A DNA stretch of 44,353 nucleotides from an uncultured Oscillibacter sp. (GCA_934574045.1 CAKTMK010000017.1:1-44353); one strand, 5' to 3'; shown: positions 25,035 through 34,498, counted from the stretch's first letter. A program made the numbers and translations. The notes: generated by a model not told the origin, from the sequence alone.

Positions 25035-27953
25035 TCATTCGAGCTGGATCAGGTGCTCGCCGCTCTCCACCGTGGCGTACGGGAACGCGCCGTCGTCCTC
25101 CAGCGCGGCGATCCGCTGCACGCCGCCCTGATCGTAGCAACCCTCCAGCAGGATGCTGCGCACCAGCCGGACGTTGGGCGTGTCCCGCACGGTCTGCCAC
25201 ACCTGACTGATGCGGAGCTGGTCGCCGATGTCCCGGCGGCGCCACCGGCCGTCGATCAGCTCCGCCAGACGGCGGGCGATCTCCTGCTGCGTGTCGGCGC
25301 CCCGGTCCAGATCCTCCAGCTCCACCGTGACGCGGCTGTTGACGGTGATGACCGTGGAGCCGGTCACGTGCAGCCGCCCCTCCGCCGCCAGCACGCAGTC
25401 GCACCGGCGGGAGAGGTCCCCGTAGATCCGCTGGCACAGCTCGTCGGCCACCCGGCGGTCGTTCTGCCCGCCGCTCTCCACCACCACGCTGACGTGGCCG
25501 GAGGCATAGGCCCCGGACGCGTCCCGGTCCGGGAAGCAGCGCACATGGGCCACCTGCGGGAAGTTTTGCAGCACCAGCTCCTCAAAGTCCCTCGGACCGG
25601 CCGCCCGGTCCCGGTTGCGCAGGCGGCGGTTGCCCACCGCGTCCGCCTTTTCGGTGGAAAAGCGGTCCGTCCCGCCGCTCATGGCGGTCAGGTTCTCCAC
25701 ATGGCTGATGCGGGGCAGCGCGCCGATCAGATCCGTCACCGCGCCGGCGGGACGGTTTCCCCGGCTCCCGCCGCCGTACCAATAGGTCACGCGGATGTTT
25801 TCCTCTCCGGCGGGCGGGACCCGCCCCCGGCGGCCGTCGCCGAAGGCGACGGTCTGCTCATAGGGGTCCAGACAGCAGCAGCGCTCCTCCGGCCCCGCCG
25901 CCGCCAGCGACGCGGCCCGCTCCCAGCGGACCCAGCAGTGGGTCAGGACCCGGTCCTCCCACTCCAGCCGCACCCGCTCCGGCATCTGCCTGGCCAGCGC
26001 CTGCGCCTCCGCCTCGCCCACGGCGGACAGCTCATCCACCCACACCTGCGCCTCCAGCACTGGGCCGCGCAGCAGGCGCAGGGTCTTGTTGGCCTCGTAA
26101 GGCCCGGCGGAAAACACCGCGTCCGGCGCCCGCTGGCGCTGCACCGCGCCCACCGTGTTGAGCCGGACGCTCCGGATGCGGGGGCAGCCGCCGGGATCGT
26201 CCATGTACGCGCTGCGGGCCAGCCGCAGCCAGCAGCCGCTCCGGCCGAACAGCGTGCGCTCCGGCAGGGGCCGGGGCAGATACAGCAGCATCATCCCCGT
26301 GTGCAGCAGCCCACGGGTCAGATCCACGGAGCGCACCGGCTCGAACCGCTTTCCGTCCCACGCCTCAAAGCGCAGCTTGTCGTTCATCCGGGCCTGCCCC
26401 GCCACATCGAACAGGATGGACAGCGGCATGGCATTGGGCGAACGGTCAAAGCAGAAATACATGCTGCGGGGCTGATCCTCCAGCCCCACCACGGCGGGGA
26501 AGCTCAGCGGCTCCCGGTCCTGAGCGTCCGCGATCTCCACCGTGTCGCCGTTGTTTTCCGACCGGCACCACTCCGCCGGACGGCCCTCGGCATAGGACCA
26601 GCCGCAGGACGCCCCCCGCAGGAACGGGACGATCCAGCGGGGCCGCTGGGAAAGCTCGTTTTCCACGCGGATCACCCGCGCCCGGACGTAAAAGCCCCGG
26701 ACGGCGTTAACCTCCGTCTCCTGCAGATCCTCCGGCACGTCAAAGACCGTCTCCTGCGGCCCTGCGTCCCGGCAGGAAAAGGGATTTTCGTTCCCCCGGA
26801 CCGCCAGCGTCCGCCAGCCCAGCCCGTTGAAATACTCCCAGACCACCTGATCGACAAACACGTCGTCCGGCGGCTCCGCCACCGCGTCCCGCTTGTCGAT
26901 GATGCGCCGGTTGAACTGATACTGCGGGCCGCTCTCCTCCGGCTCCGTCACCTCCGGGGCGATCTCCAGCCGCAGCACGGCGGTGGCTCCCCGCTTGCAG
27001 AGCGCCCGGTCCGACCGGAAATAGCACAGGCCGTAAGGTGCGGGGCGGCGGCCGAAGCAGTATCCGCCGCGGGAGAGGTCCAGCGGCACGTCTCCGCTGG
27101 CCGCGCCGTCCAGTGCCAGCGGCCCCAGCGGGCGGCTGCGCAGGCGCGCGCCGTCCAGCAGGACGGTCCCGCCGCCCAGATCGCCGGAGCAGGAGACGGC
27201 GTACCGTCCCTCCTCGTCCGGCGTGAAGGGCAGAGCTCCCTCATAGCGCAGCCGCAGCACCGCCCCCTCCGCCGCCGCGGAGGTGAAGGGGACGTCCTCC
27301 CCGCCGGAGCGGAACGTCCACGCGCCCTTTTCGGCCAGCAGGGCGGCGGTCTGCGCCGCCAGAAAATCCGCCTGCCGCCGCAGCTCCACCTCCACCTCGC
27401 ACGGACCGCACAGGGAGAGAACGCTGCCGTGGGCCAGAGAGAAGCGGTGGCGCTGGAGGTTCTCGCTCTCCCCCGCCGTGAAAAAGGGCTGCGCCCCGGC
27501 GCTCAGGTCCACCCGCTGGATGATCCCGCCACGGGCGTCCGCGTAAAAGATGTCCGTCAGCCGGGCGGCGGTGGCCTCGATGCGCCGCTCCGTCTCGTAG
27601 ACGATGTTTTCGTCCTCCTCGTCCCGGGTAAAGACCTGCGTCCCCTCCGGCACCGGCACCGGGCCGTCCGCCGTCTCGTGGGCGGCGAACTGCAGAATGC
27701 CCTCCGCCGGGGACGGGTCCGGCATCTGAAAGCCCGTCAGGTTCAAAAACTCGGTGCGCAGCTTGCCGGGGACCGAGTTGAACCGGTCCACGGTCTGATA
27801 GAACATATCGCAGAACAGCGCCGCCAGCGCCGCTCCGGGATCGTCCTCCGCCCCGTCGCAGCGCCATTCCGGCGTGTAGGACCGGGCGTGGTCCACCACC
27901 TGCGCCAGGATGTCCTCCCGGCTGCGGGGGTCCAGTATGGGCGTGCCGCTCAC
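25035..27953 (-). CDS. Baseplate J family protein (Afp11-like)
   Basis: 972 aa. The N terminus (LDPRSREDILAQVVDHARSY, then DDPGAALAALFCDMFYQTVDR) is typical of Afp11/Pvc11 baseplate wedge proteins. The C-terminal part contains a baseplate-J core (RLRNRDRAAGPRDFEELVLQ, AHVRCFPDRD). The length is in the usual range for Afp11. The start overlaps the gp25 gene stop by ATGA, and the smaller J-like gene follows. Together with gp25 this forms the conserved contractile-tail baseplate block. Confidence 0.92.
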   Translation of the reverse strand: MSGTPILDPRSREDILAQVVDHARSYTPEWRCDGAEDDPGAALAALFCDMFYQTVDRFNSVPGKLRTEFLNLTGFQMPDPSPAEGILQFAAHETADGPVPVPEGTQVFTRDEEDENIVYETERRIEATAARLTDIFYADARGGIIQRVDLSAGAQPFFTAGESENLQRHRFSLAHGSVLSLCGPCEVEVELRRQADFLAAQTAALLAEKGAWTFRSGGEDVPFTSAAAEGAVLRLRYEGALPFTPDEEGRYAVSCSGDLGGGTVLLDGARLRSRPLGPLALDGAASGDVPLDLSRGGYCFGRRPAPYGLCYFRSDRALCKRGATAVLRLEIAPEVTEPEESGPQYQFNRRIIDKRDAVAEPPDDVFVDQVVWEYFNGLGWRTLAVRGNENPFSCRDAGPQETVFDVPEDLQETEVNAVRGFYVRARVIRVENELSQRPRWIVPFLRGASCGWSYAEGRPAEWCRSENNGDTVEIADAQDREPLSFPAVVGLEDQPRSMYFCFDRSPNAMPLSILFDVAGQARMNDKLRFEAWDGKRFEPVRSVDLTRGLLHTGMMLLYLPRPLPERTLFGRSGCWLRLARSAYMDDPGGCPRIRSVRLNTVGAVQRQRAPDAVFSAGPYEANKTLRLLRGPVLEAQVWVDELSAVGEAEAQALARQMPERVRLEWEDRVLTHCWVRWERAASLAAAGPEERCCCLDPYEQTVAFGDGRRGRVPPAGEENIRVTYWYGGGSRGNRPAGAVTDLIGALPRISHVENLTAMSGGTDRFSTEKADAVGNRRLRNRDRAAGPRDFEELVLQNFPQVAHVRCFPDRDASGAYASGHVSVVVESGGQNDRRVADELCQRIYGDLSRRCDCVLAAEGRLHVTGSTVITVNSRVTVELEDLDRGADTQQEIARRLAELIDGRWRRRDIGDQLRISQVWQTVRDTPNVRLVRSILLEGCYDQGGVQRIAALEDDGAFPYATVESGEHLIQLE

Positions 27954-28369
27954 TCCGCTGCGCCTCCTTCCGAGCCTTCCGTCACATAGAAGGGATAAAC
28001 GTGGTTATAGCGGTTGTTGGTGCTGCGCACGGTGTAATCCACCTCGATGACCACCGCGCCGTCCTGCCGGTCCAGCCGTTCACAGCGCACCTCCACATCC
28101 CGGATGCGCGGCTCCTGCTCCAGCAGGAGGATGCGCAGGTCGTGGGCGATGGAGTGGGTCATGGAGCTGGAGGCGGGCGCGAAGGCATAGTCCATGGTCC
28201 GTGCGCCGAATTCCGGGCGCATGACCCGCTCGCCCTGCCCGGTGCGCAGGATGATGCCGATGGCCTCCCGGATGTCCTCCTCCTGATCCACCATGGCCAG
28301 CTTTCCCGTTCTGGGGTCCACCTGAAGGGGGAACTTCAGTCCCCGGCCCAGAAATTCCTTTCCGTTCAC
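27950..28369 (-). CDS. gp25/GPW-like baseplate protein (Afp9)
   Basis: 139 aa, GTG start preceded by AGGGGGAAAAGAC. The gp25-like fold is clear: FLGRGLKFPLQVDPRTGKLAM at the N terminus (residues 6-26), QEEDIREAIGIILRTGQGERVMRPEFG with the conserved EFG, and a C-terminal strand EVDYTVRSTNNRYN. gp25-type proteins seed sheath assembly at the baseplate. It is followed by the Afp11-like gene with a 4-bp overlap. Confidence 0.95.
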   Translation of the reverse strand: MNGKEFLGRGLKFPLQVDPRTGKLAMVDQEEDIREAIGIILRTGQGERVMRPEFGARTMDYAFAPASSSMTHSIAHDLRILLLEQEPRIRDVEVRCERLDRQDGAVVIEVDYTVRSTNNRYNHVYPFYVTEGSEGGAAE

Positions 28370-28394
28370 GTCTTTTCCCCCTCCTCTGATCCCG

Positions 28395-29180
28395 TCAGTT
28401 AATGTTCACCACCGCGCCCTTCAGCGCGGCGGGGCCGGACGCCTGAAGCGTCAGCGTGGAAGACGCCTTGACCTCCGCGGTCCCGCCCTCGATCTTCACC
28501 GAGGCGCTGCCCTTTTCCTCGATCTGCGCACCCTGCACCGTGATCCGGTTCTTGGCCTTCTGCGTCAGGTCGCCGGAGGACTCCAGCACCACGGAGGTGT
28601 CCCCCGCCGAAAGCGTCAGCTTTGTCCCGGCCTTGAGCGTGATATTGCCGCCCTTGAAGTCCATGGTCAGCGCGTTTTTCCCGTCCTTATCCTGTAAGGC
28701 CGCCGACTGGGCGCCGTCGTCCACGGTCAGCACCGCGCCGGACGGCAGCGTGAGCACCGCCCGCTCCTTTTTCGGCTCGTCGTAAAAGAGCAGCTCCGTC
28801 CCTCCCGGCGTCTTGATGGAAAAGTTGTGGACCTTTCCGTCCTGAATGGTATAGGGCGGCTTACGCTCCGTATTCCACCACGCGCCCAGCACCAGCGGCC
28901 GGTGGGGGTCGCCCCCCAGATAGCCCAGCACCACCAGATCGCCCACGTTGGGGAAGAAGAACTGCCCGCAGGACTTTCCGCCCAGCGGCGCCATCACATA
29001 GCACCAGTCCGTCTCCTCGGCGTTCTCGTTCTCGATGGGGATGCACTTGACGCGGTTGAGCTTCTGATCGTCGTTGATATTCGTCACGGTGGCCAGCGTC
29101 AGCCCGGGGCGGGACATCTGCTGCTCAAAGCCCTGCCCCGCCGCGCCCAGCGCGGCCTGAAGCTCCTCTGCAATGCTCAT
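28395..29180 (-). CDS. gpV/gp5-like spike protein (C-terminal half of an Afp8/VgrG)
   Basis: 261 aa, ATG in a TGATG junction with the gpD-like gene. The N-terminal OB-fold domain has the VgrG/gp5 pattern (LATVTNINDDQKLNRVKCIP, WCYVMAPLGG, FFFPNVGDLVVLGYLGGDPHRPLVLGAWWN covering ~30-110). The C-terminal ~100 residues are a regular beta-helix (KGGNITLKAGTKLTLSAGD, SVKIEGGTAEVKASSTLTLQ). Role: trimeric spike needle that carries the PAAR-like tip. In Afp/PVC and T6SS this is fused to the gpD-like half; here the two are separate genes, as in phage P2. Confidence 0.92.
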   Translation of the reverse strand: MSIAEELQAALGAAGQGFEQQMSRPGLTLATVTNINDDQKLNRVKCIPIENENAEETDWCYVMAPLGGKSCGQFFFPNVGDLVVLGYLGGDPHRPLVLGAWWNTERKPPYTIQDGKVHNFSIKTPGGTELLFYDEPKKERAVLTLPSGAVLTVDDGAQSAALQDKDGKNALTMDFKGGNITLKAGTKLTLSAGDTSVVLESSGDLTQKAKNRITVQGAQIEEKGSASVKIEGGTAEVKASSTLTLQASGPAALKGAVVNIN

Positions 29181-30274
29181 CAGGCCTTGGCCCCCTTTAC
29201 CGTGAAGTGGGTGAAATACCCCTGCTGGCTGAAGCTGTGGCGCACCCGGCTGACGAAGTAGGAGCCTTCCGTGTCCCCGTCCAGCCCCACAATGGAGACG
29301 TACCGTCCGGGGATCAGCTCCGGGATGCCCACGCACAGTCCCTCGCCCGAAACGAAATTCAGCGCGATGGCGTTGAGCCGGGCCTGCGCCGCCCGGACGC
29401 ATTCCGCCTCCGTGCGGACATATTCGCTGTACTCCCGCAGGGCGGCGTTTTTGAACTTTCCGGCGATCTGAACGGCACTGCGCCCCCCGCCGCCCACGGT
29501 GACGGACTTGGCCGCGCCGTGGATGAATTTCTGGTTTTCGTCCCGGCCCCAGATCTCCACGGAGCCGACCTGCCCCCGCAGGGACTGGCGGGTGCCAAAC
29601 TCCAGCAGGCCCGCGCCCACCGTCAGCCGGATGAGCGGCTTGTCGCTGCCGATCACGTCGTCGAAGATCAGCTCCCCATCCACGCAGAACAGGCTCATGC
29701 AGTACCGCTCCGCCAGCAGCTTGAGGTACTTGAAATCGTCCAGCCGCTCCTTGACGGCCGGGATGCCGAAGCCGCTCAGATCCCCCACGGTGCAGCGCTT
29801 GGCGTATCCCGCGGCGACGCTTTTCTGAAGGATCTCCTCCACGATCTGCTTGGGTTTTTTCTTTCCGCCGTAGATCGGCTCCTGACAGCTCATGAGATAT
29901 CCAAAGCCGTCGATCCCCGAGACCTCCAGCCGGGGCGGCTGGCCGCCGCTGTACGACATGGAGCACTCGTCCACATAGCCGAAGAACACCGTCTCCTTCT
30001 TGACATACCCCGCCTCGATCTCCAGCTTTGCGCCCACTCGGATCGTCTTGGCCAGATCGTTGATCCAGCGGTACTTCTCGTAGTCGTACAGGCTCTCCAC
30101 CGCGAAGCGGCAGCCGCCCGCGGACCCGTCCGCGCACAGCTCCACCTCCAGCGAAACGATGGGCATTTCCGAGCTGTTGAGCGTCTTTCCGTCCACCCGG
30201 ATGGAGAAGGCGGGGCCGCGGAAGTCGCCGTATTTTTCGCTCAGGGCCTTAAAGGTGTAGGTCCCCTTATCCAA
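29180..30274 (-). CDS. gpD/gp27-like hub protein (N-terminal half of an Afp8/VgrG)
   Basis: 364 aa. It starts at TTG with AAAGGAGG about 8 nt upstream. It resembles phage late-control protein D/gp27-like hub domains: FSIRVDGKTLNSSEMPIVSLEVE near the N terminus (~23-45), GYVDECSMSYSGGQPPRLEV, IVEEILQKSV, and LLAERYCMSLFCVDGELIFDD. The C-terminal part (AQARLNAIALNFVSGEGLCVGIPELIPGRYV) is typical of the last hub domain. It forms the ring connecting the tube to the spike. The next gene begins within its stop codon. Confidence 0.92.
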   Translation of the reverse strand: MDKGTYTFKALSEKYGDFRGPAFSIRVDGKTLNSSEMPIVSLEVELCADGSAGGCRFAVESLYDYEKYRWINDLAKTIRVGAKLEIEAGYVKKETVFFGYVDECSMSYSGGQPPRLEVSGIDGFGYLMSCQEPIYGGKKKPKQIVEEILQKSVAAGYAKRCTVGDLSGFGIPAVKERLDDFKYLKLLAERYCMSLFCVDGELIFDDVIGSDKPLIRLTVGAGLLEFGTRQSLRGQVGSVEIWGRDENQKFIHGAAKSVTVGGGGRSAVQIAGKFKNAALREYSEYVRTEAECVRAAQARLNAIALNFVSGEGLCVGIPELIPGRYVSIVGLDGDTEGSYFVSRVRHSFSQQGYFTHFTVKGAKA

Positions 30275-30304
30275 AGCGCCGCCTCCTTTCCCGTGTCCGT
30301 GCGC

Positions 30305-31033
30305 TTACCGCTTCAGTGCCGGGACCACCAGCCGCTCGCCGGAGCGCAGCAGCCGGGGGTTGGTCATTCCGTTGGCCGAGGCAATGGAGCGCCACTGCTC
30401 CGGCTGGCCGTATTCTTTGGCGGACAGCGCCCACAGGGAGTCTCCCTGGCAGGCAGTCCGGTACTTGGTGGTATCCGGCGAGTTCAGCGGCCGGGGGAGG
30501 TTCGCCTTCATGGGCGGGACGAACTCCTGAAACACGCAGTCCAGCCACGCCCGGACGGGCATTCCCATTTCGTTGAACTTCACAAAATTCTGCGTACAGC
30601 TGATAAGGTATCCGGTGAACTGGAGGGAGGACCACTTCAGCTTCAGCAGCGGCGGAACGTGGCGGTCCGGGTCGATCTCCATCAGGCCGTACACCTTTTT
30701 AGTGTACTCCCGCACGTCCAGCTGCTTAGCCAGCGAGGGCAGCAGGCTGTTGCCCGTGAATTTCAGACGGTCCGGCACAGTGCCGCCCACCTCGCCTCCG
30801 GCGGACATACTGTCGAAAAACAGGCGGAATTTCAGGACCTCCAGACTTCCGCCCGCGAACTGGGCCACCGGCGTGTTGGTAGAGATCCCCGGCGCATGCG
30901 CATAGCGGACCATGCGGCTCTGTGTGTAGCTCTCCGGATTGTAAAGGACCTGAAAATCCTTTTTCCCCTCCGGTGCGATCGTCATTTTTTCCAGCGGGAC
31001 CAGAATATTGGGGTTCGGTACTCCCACAAACAC
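30305..31033 (-). CDS. LysM-domain tail hub protein (Afp7-like)
   Basis: 242 aa, GTG start with GAGGAGGAGAAC upstream. The N-terminal part (FQVLYNPESYTQSRMVRY and FGGxL-like FAGGSLEVLKFRLFFDS) is the conserved Afp7/Pvc7 core. The C terminus (~191-242) is a LysM domain (YRTACQGDSLWALSAKEYGQ, then ANGMTNPRLLRSGERLVVP). In contractile systems this protein sits at the tube-baseplate junction, where the LysM binds hub proteins rather than peptidoglycan. It is located between the repeat protein and the spike genes, the standard position. Confidence 0.93.
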   Translation of the reverse strand: MFVGVPNPNILVPLEKMTIAPEGKKDFQVLYNPESYTQSRMVRYAHAPGISTNTPVAQFAGGSLEVLKFRLFFDSMSAGGEVGGTVPDRLKFTGNSLLPSLAKQLDVREYTKKVYGLMEIDPDRHVPPLLKLKWSSLQFTGYLISCTQNFVKFNEMGMPVRAWLDCVFQEFVPPMKANLPRPLNSPDTTKYRTACQGDSLWALSAKEYGQPEQWRSIASANGMTNPRLLRSGERLVVPALKR

Positions 31034-31060
31034 GGCGTTCTCCTCCTCTCCCTGCGATCC

Positions 31061-34000
31061 TTACAGACCCATCCGGCGGCGCTCCCGCCGGATGCGATCC
31101 TCGATCATGCGGTATACCTGATCGGCGGCCCGCTCCAGCTCCGCCTGACTGAGCTGCGGCGGCGCAGCGGGCGTCTCCTGCCGCGCGGGACGGGTCTTCT
31201 CCCGCAGCTCCATCGGCTCCGGCGGCGCATACGCGGGTGCCGTCCAGCGGATCTGCTCCCCGCCCTGCGGCGCTCCCGCCGGGGTCGGCTGCTTTACCGG
31301 AGCGGACGGGACCGTGCCGCCCTGTCCCGCGCTGCTGCGGAGAAAGCGTCTGGCCCAGTCCGGCAGCTTGCGGACATACTCGGATTCCTCCGGCTCCTGC
31401 GGCGCAGGCCGCACCGGCTCCGCCGCCGTCTGGCGGTAGGTCAGCTCCGGCCCGCCGCCGAGCCGCTCCGCCGCCCGCTCCGTTACGGGCTGCTTCGTTC
31501 GGGGTCTGAAGGTGCGGATGTCTCCGGTGGGCCGCGCAAGGCCCGTCCGGGACGCGTGCCCCAGCTCTGTCGGGCGAACCGCCCGCTTGGCGGACGGCTC
31601 CGCGGAAGGAGTGCTGATCGGGGGAAACGCCCCGGCGCTCTGCGGCACGTCCTCCCGCTCTGCGCGGAGCGCCAGCTCCGGCCCATTGACCATCGCCGCT
31701 TCCATCCCTGCAAGGCCCGGCATCTGACCATAGGCAGCAGCCGAACCCGCCGTTTGAGGGGCAGAAGCGCTCTCCCTTGAAAGCATCGGCCCCGCCGAAT
31801 GCGGGCCGGACGCTCCCGCCTGCGGATGTGCCGTTGAGGAAAGCGGAGCTACTCCCGGCTGGGCAAAGGCCGTTTTCGCTGTCTGACGCGCCGCCGCGCC
31901 GCCCTCCGGCGCATTGGCCGCGTCCGCCGCTCCGGCGGCTCCCGGCTGGGGGGCGTACTCCGTCTCCACCGGGCGGACAGCCCGCTCCGTTGGCGCTTCC
32001 GCCGCCGCAGGGGTGAGGTTCGCCGTCCGAATGTCCCGCCCGGAGACGGTCTGAATGGTGTGGACCTGCGGCCCCGCCGCGCGGCCCGCAGCCGCTTCCG
32101 TCCTGACGCCGCTGGCCTGCGCGGCGTTCGGCGTTTTCGCTGTACTGTCGGCCTGCGTGGCCGCCTTGGCTGCATTGGTCTGCGCGGGCTTTTCCGCTCG
32201 GTCGGCCTGCGCAGCTGTTTTCGCGGTCTGCGCGTTCGCCGTTCCGGCCCTGCCGTCCATCCGCGCGGCAGCTTTCGCTCCGGCGTTCTGTGCGGCTCCG
32301 TCGCGCTTCGCCTTGGTCGCAACCGTTTTCGCTGTCTGGCGTGCCGCCGCGCCGCCCTCCGGCGCATTGGCCGCGTCCGCCGCTCCGGCGGCTCCTGGCT
32401 GGGGGGCGTACTCCGTCTCCACCGGGCGGACAGCCCGCTCCGTTGGCGCTTCCGCCGCCGCAGGGGTGAGGTTCGCCGTCCGAATGTCCCGCCCGGAGGC
32501 GGTCTGAATGGTGTGGACCTGCGGCCCCGCCGCGCGGCCCGCAGCCGCTTCCGTCCTGACGCCGCTGACCTGCGCGGCGTTCGGCATCCTGCCCGCGCTG
32601 TCGGCCTGCGTGGCCGCCTTGGCTGCATTGGTCTGCGTGGGCTTTTCCGCCGCAGGCTCACCGGCCTGCGGGGTCGCTTTCATTCCGTCGGCTCGTGCAG
32701 TTGCTTTTGTTCCTGTGTTCTGCGCGGCTCCGTCGCGCTTCGCCTTGGCCGCAGCCGTTTTCGCCGTCTGACGTGCCGCCGCACCGCTCTCCGGCGCGCT
32801 GGCTGCGTCCGCCGCTCCGGCGGCTCCCGGCTGGGGGGCGTACTCCGTCTCCACCGGGCGGACAATCCGCTCCGTTGGCGCTTCCGCCGCCGCAGGGGTG
32901 AGGTTCGCCGTCCGAATGTCCCGTCCGGAGGCGGTCTGAATGGTGTGGGCCTGCGGCCCCGCCGCGCGGCCCGCAGCCGCTTCCGTCCTGATGCCGCTGA
33001 CCTGCGCGGCGTTCGGCATCCTGCCCGCGCTGTCGGCCTGCGTGGCCGCAGCCTTGGCTGTATCGGTCTGCGCGGGCTTTTCCGCCGCAGGCTCACCGGC
33101 CTGCGGGGTCGCTTTCATTCCGTCGGCTCGTGCAGTTGCTTTCGTTCCTGTGTTCTGCGCGGCTCCGTCGCGCTTCGCCTTGGCCGCAGCCGTTTTCGCT
33201 GTCTGGCGTGCCGCCGCGCCGCCCTCCGGCGCATTGGCCGCGTCCGCCGCTCCGGCGGCTCCCGGCTGGGGGGCGTACTCCGTCTCCACCGGGCGGACAG
33301 CCCGCTCCGTTGGCGCTTCCGCCGCCGCAGGGGTGAGGTTCGCCGTCCGAATGTCCCGCCCGGAGGCGGTCTGAATGGTGTGGACCTGCGGCCCCGCCGC
33401 GCGGCCCGCAGCCGCTTCCGTCCTGACGCCGCTGACCTGCGCGGCGTTCGGCATCCTGCCCGCGCTGTCGGCCTGCGTGGCCGCCTTGGCTGCATTGGTC
33501 TGCGTGGGCTTTTCCGCCGCAGGCTCACCGGCCTGCGGGGTCGCTTTCATTCCGTCGGCTCGTGCAGTTGCTTTTGTTCCTGTGTTCTGCGCGGCTCCGT
33601 CGCGCTTCGCCTTGGCCGCAGCCGTTTTCGCCGTCTGGCGTGCCGCCGCGCCGCTCTCCGGCGCATTGGCCGCGTCCGTCCGTCCGGGCCGCTGAGAGGT
33701 CGGCTTCTCTGCAGAAGCCTTCGCTTCCACCCGCGGATCGTTGCGCTTTTCCCGCTCCGCCGCGGCCCTTACGCGCTCCGCCGCGCGGTCCAGCGCCGCC
33801 TGAGCCGTTCGCTCCGCCATGCGGCGCACCGGCTCCACGGCGGTCTGCGTGGTCGGCTCTGCCGGTTCCGGCAGCGTCAGCTCCGCGTGGGAAAACGGCG
33901 TTCTCTGGGGCGGTATGCTCCCCTCCGGCGTCCGCTTGGGAAGCGCCGGGGCGCGGCCTGCGGGCGCGTTTTCGCTCCAAACATTTCCCGGAACGCTTTT

Positions 34001-34498
34001 CTGGGCGGGCCGCGCCGTCTGTCCGCGCACCTGCCCGGAAAACCGCTCCGCGCTCCGGCCAAGCCGCCCCGGAGCGGCCGGCGATCCGTCCGCCTTGGGG
34101 GACGCGTGCTGCCAGACGGTCTGGTAAAAGCTCTGGCGAATGTTCACCGCCGTGTGGGAAAGGGGGCGCTTCTCCTGCTCTTTCCGGAGCCGGTCGAGCC
34201 GGGCCAGCAGACGCTCCTCCACCTGATGCCAGCCGCCGCCCTCCTCCCGCCGCAGCGCGTTGAGGATCACCTGCACATCCAGCCGGATGTCCTGCCGCGT
34301 CTGCGCCGGAGCGGTCTCCGCCCCCGCAGGCTCCTCCAGAAAGTCCAGCGCGGCGCGGCTGTACCGTCCCTCTCCCGGCTCCGCCCGGTCGATCAGCTCC
34401 TGCGCAAAGGCCTGCGCCAGCGCGCCGAAGGGCGACAGGGCCGGACGCTGCGGGTCCAGCGTCCCCATATTCGGTTTTGTCACCCGAATGGAGTCCAT
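31061..34498 (-). CDS. Giant Ala-rich repeat protein (tape-measure candidate)
   Basis: 1145 aa. The N-terminal ~270 residues include helical stretches (FGALAQAFAQELIDRAEPGEG, residues ~24-44; QVILNALRREEGGGWHQVEERLL). Residues ~270-875 consist of four ~144-151-residue tandem units rich in Ala, Thr, Gly and charged residues (AARQTAKTAAAKAKRDGAAQ, VHTIQTASGRDIRTANLTPA). The C terminus ends in a charged helix (YRMIEDRIRRERRRMGL). No TM or signal peptide. Its place between the tube genes and the LysM hub, and the absence of another tape-measure candidate, make a length-determining or tube-lumen role plausible; it could equally be a disordered linker or cargo-binding protein. ATG follows the stop of the preceding tube gene directly (TAAATG). 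Confidence 0.65.
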   Translation of the reverse strand: MDSIRVTKPNMGTLDPQRPALSPFGALAQAFAQELIDRAEPGEGRYSRAALDFLEEPAGAETAPAQTRQDIRLDVQVILNALRREEGGGWHQVEERLLARLDRLRKEQEKRPLSHTAVNIRQSFYQTVWQHASPKADGSPAAPGRLGRSAERFSGQVRGQTARPAQKSVPGNVWSENAPAGRAPALPKRTPEGSIPPQRTPFSHAELTLPEPAEPTTQTAVEPVRRMAERTAQAALDRAAERVRAAAEREKRNDPRVEAKASAEKPTSQRPGRTDAANAPESGAAARQTAKTAAAKAKRDGAAQNTGTKATARADGMKATPQAGEPAAEKPTQTNAAKAATQADSAGRMPNAAQVSGVRTEAAAGRAAGPQVHTIQTASGRDIRTANLTPAAAEAPTERAVRPVETEYAPQPGAAGAADAANAPEGGAAARQTAKTAAAKAKRDGAAQNTGTKATARADGMKATPQAGEPAAEKPAQTDTAKAAATQADSAGRMPNAAQVSGIRTEAAAGRAAGPQAHTIQTASGRDIRTANLTPAAAEAPTERIVRPVETEYAPQPGAAGAADAASAPESGAAARQTAKTAAAKAKRDGAAQNTGTKATARADGMKATPQAGEPAAEKPTQTNAAKAATQADSAGRMPNAAQVSGVRTEAAAGRAAGPQVHTIQTASGRDIRTANLTPAAAEAPTERAVRPVETEYAPQPGAAGAADAANAPEGGAAARQTAKTVATKAKRDGAAQNAGAKAAARMDGRAGTANAQTAKTAAQADRAEKPAQTNAAKAATQADSTAKTPNAAQASGVRTEAAAGRAAGPQVHTIQTVSGRDIRTANLTPAAAEAPTERAVRPVETEYAPQPGAAGAADAANAPEGGAAARQTAKTAFAQPGVAPLSSTAHPQAGASGPHSAGPMLSRESASAPQTAGSAAAYGQMPGLAGMEAAMVNGPELALRAEREDVPQSAGAFPPISTPSAEPSAKRAVRPTELGHASRTGLARPTGDIRTFRPRTKQPVTERAAERLGGGPELTYRQTAAEPVRPAPQEPEESEYVRKLPDWARRFLRSSAGQGGTVPSAPVKQPTPAGAPQGGEQIRWTAPAYAPPEPMELREKTRPARQETPAAPPQLSQAELERAADQVYRMIEDRIRRERRRMGL
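31876..33690. repeat. Four tandem ~432-453-bp coding repeats plus a partial fifth
   Basis: Equivalent points recur at about 32055, 32508, 32940 and 33375 (spacing 453, 432 and 435 bp), and the recurring gtgccgccgc block appears near 31885, 32338, 32772, 33207 and 33642. All spacings are multiples of 3, so the reading frame is preserved. The copies are nearly identical over most of their length, indicating recent duplication or gene conversion. Confidence 0.93.

Noticed and set aside
260..28402. Very long plus-strand open frames opposite the operon, e.g. 2114-4051, 4277-6511, 8292-10481 and 23475-27989.
   Set aside because: They are antisense shadows of high-GC genes: no family resemblance, Arg/Pro/His-rich composition, no ribosome binding sites, and each minus-strand gene opposite has clear motifs.
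28395..30137. A 580-aa reading frame extending the gpV-like gene upstream through the gpD-like gene.
   Set aside because: The upstream part is out of frame with the gpD-like gene and has no resemblance; the TGATG junction at 29180 gives the natural start.
31876..33690. Tandem repeats considered as a CRISPR array.
   Set aside because: Units are ~435 bp, in frame within one gene and lack unique spacers.
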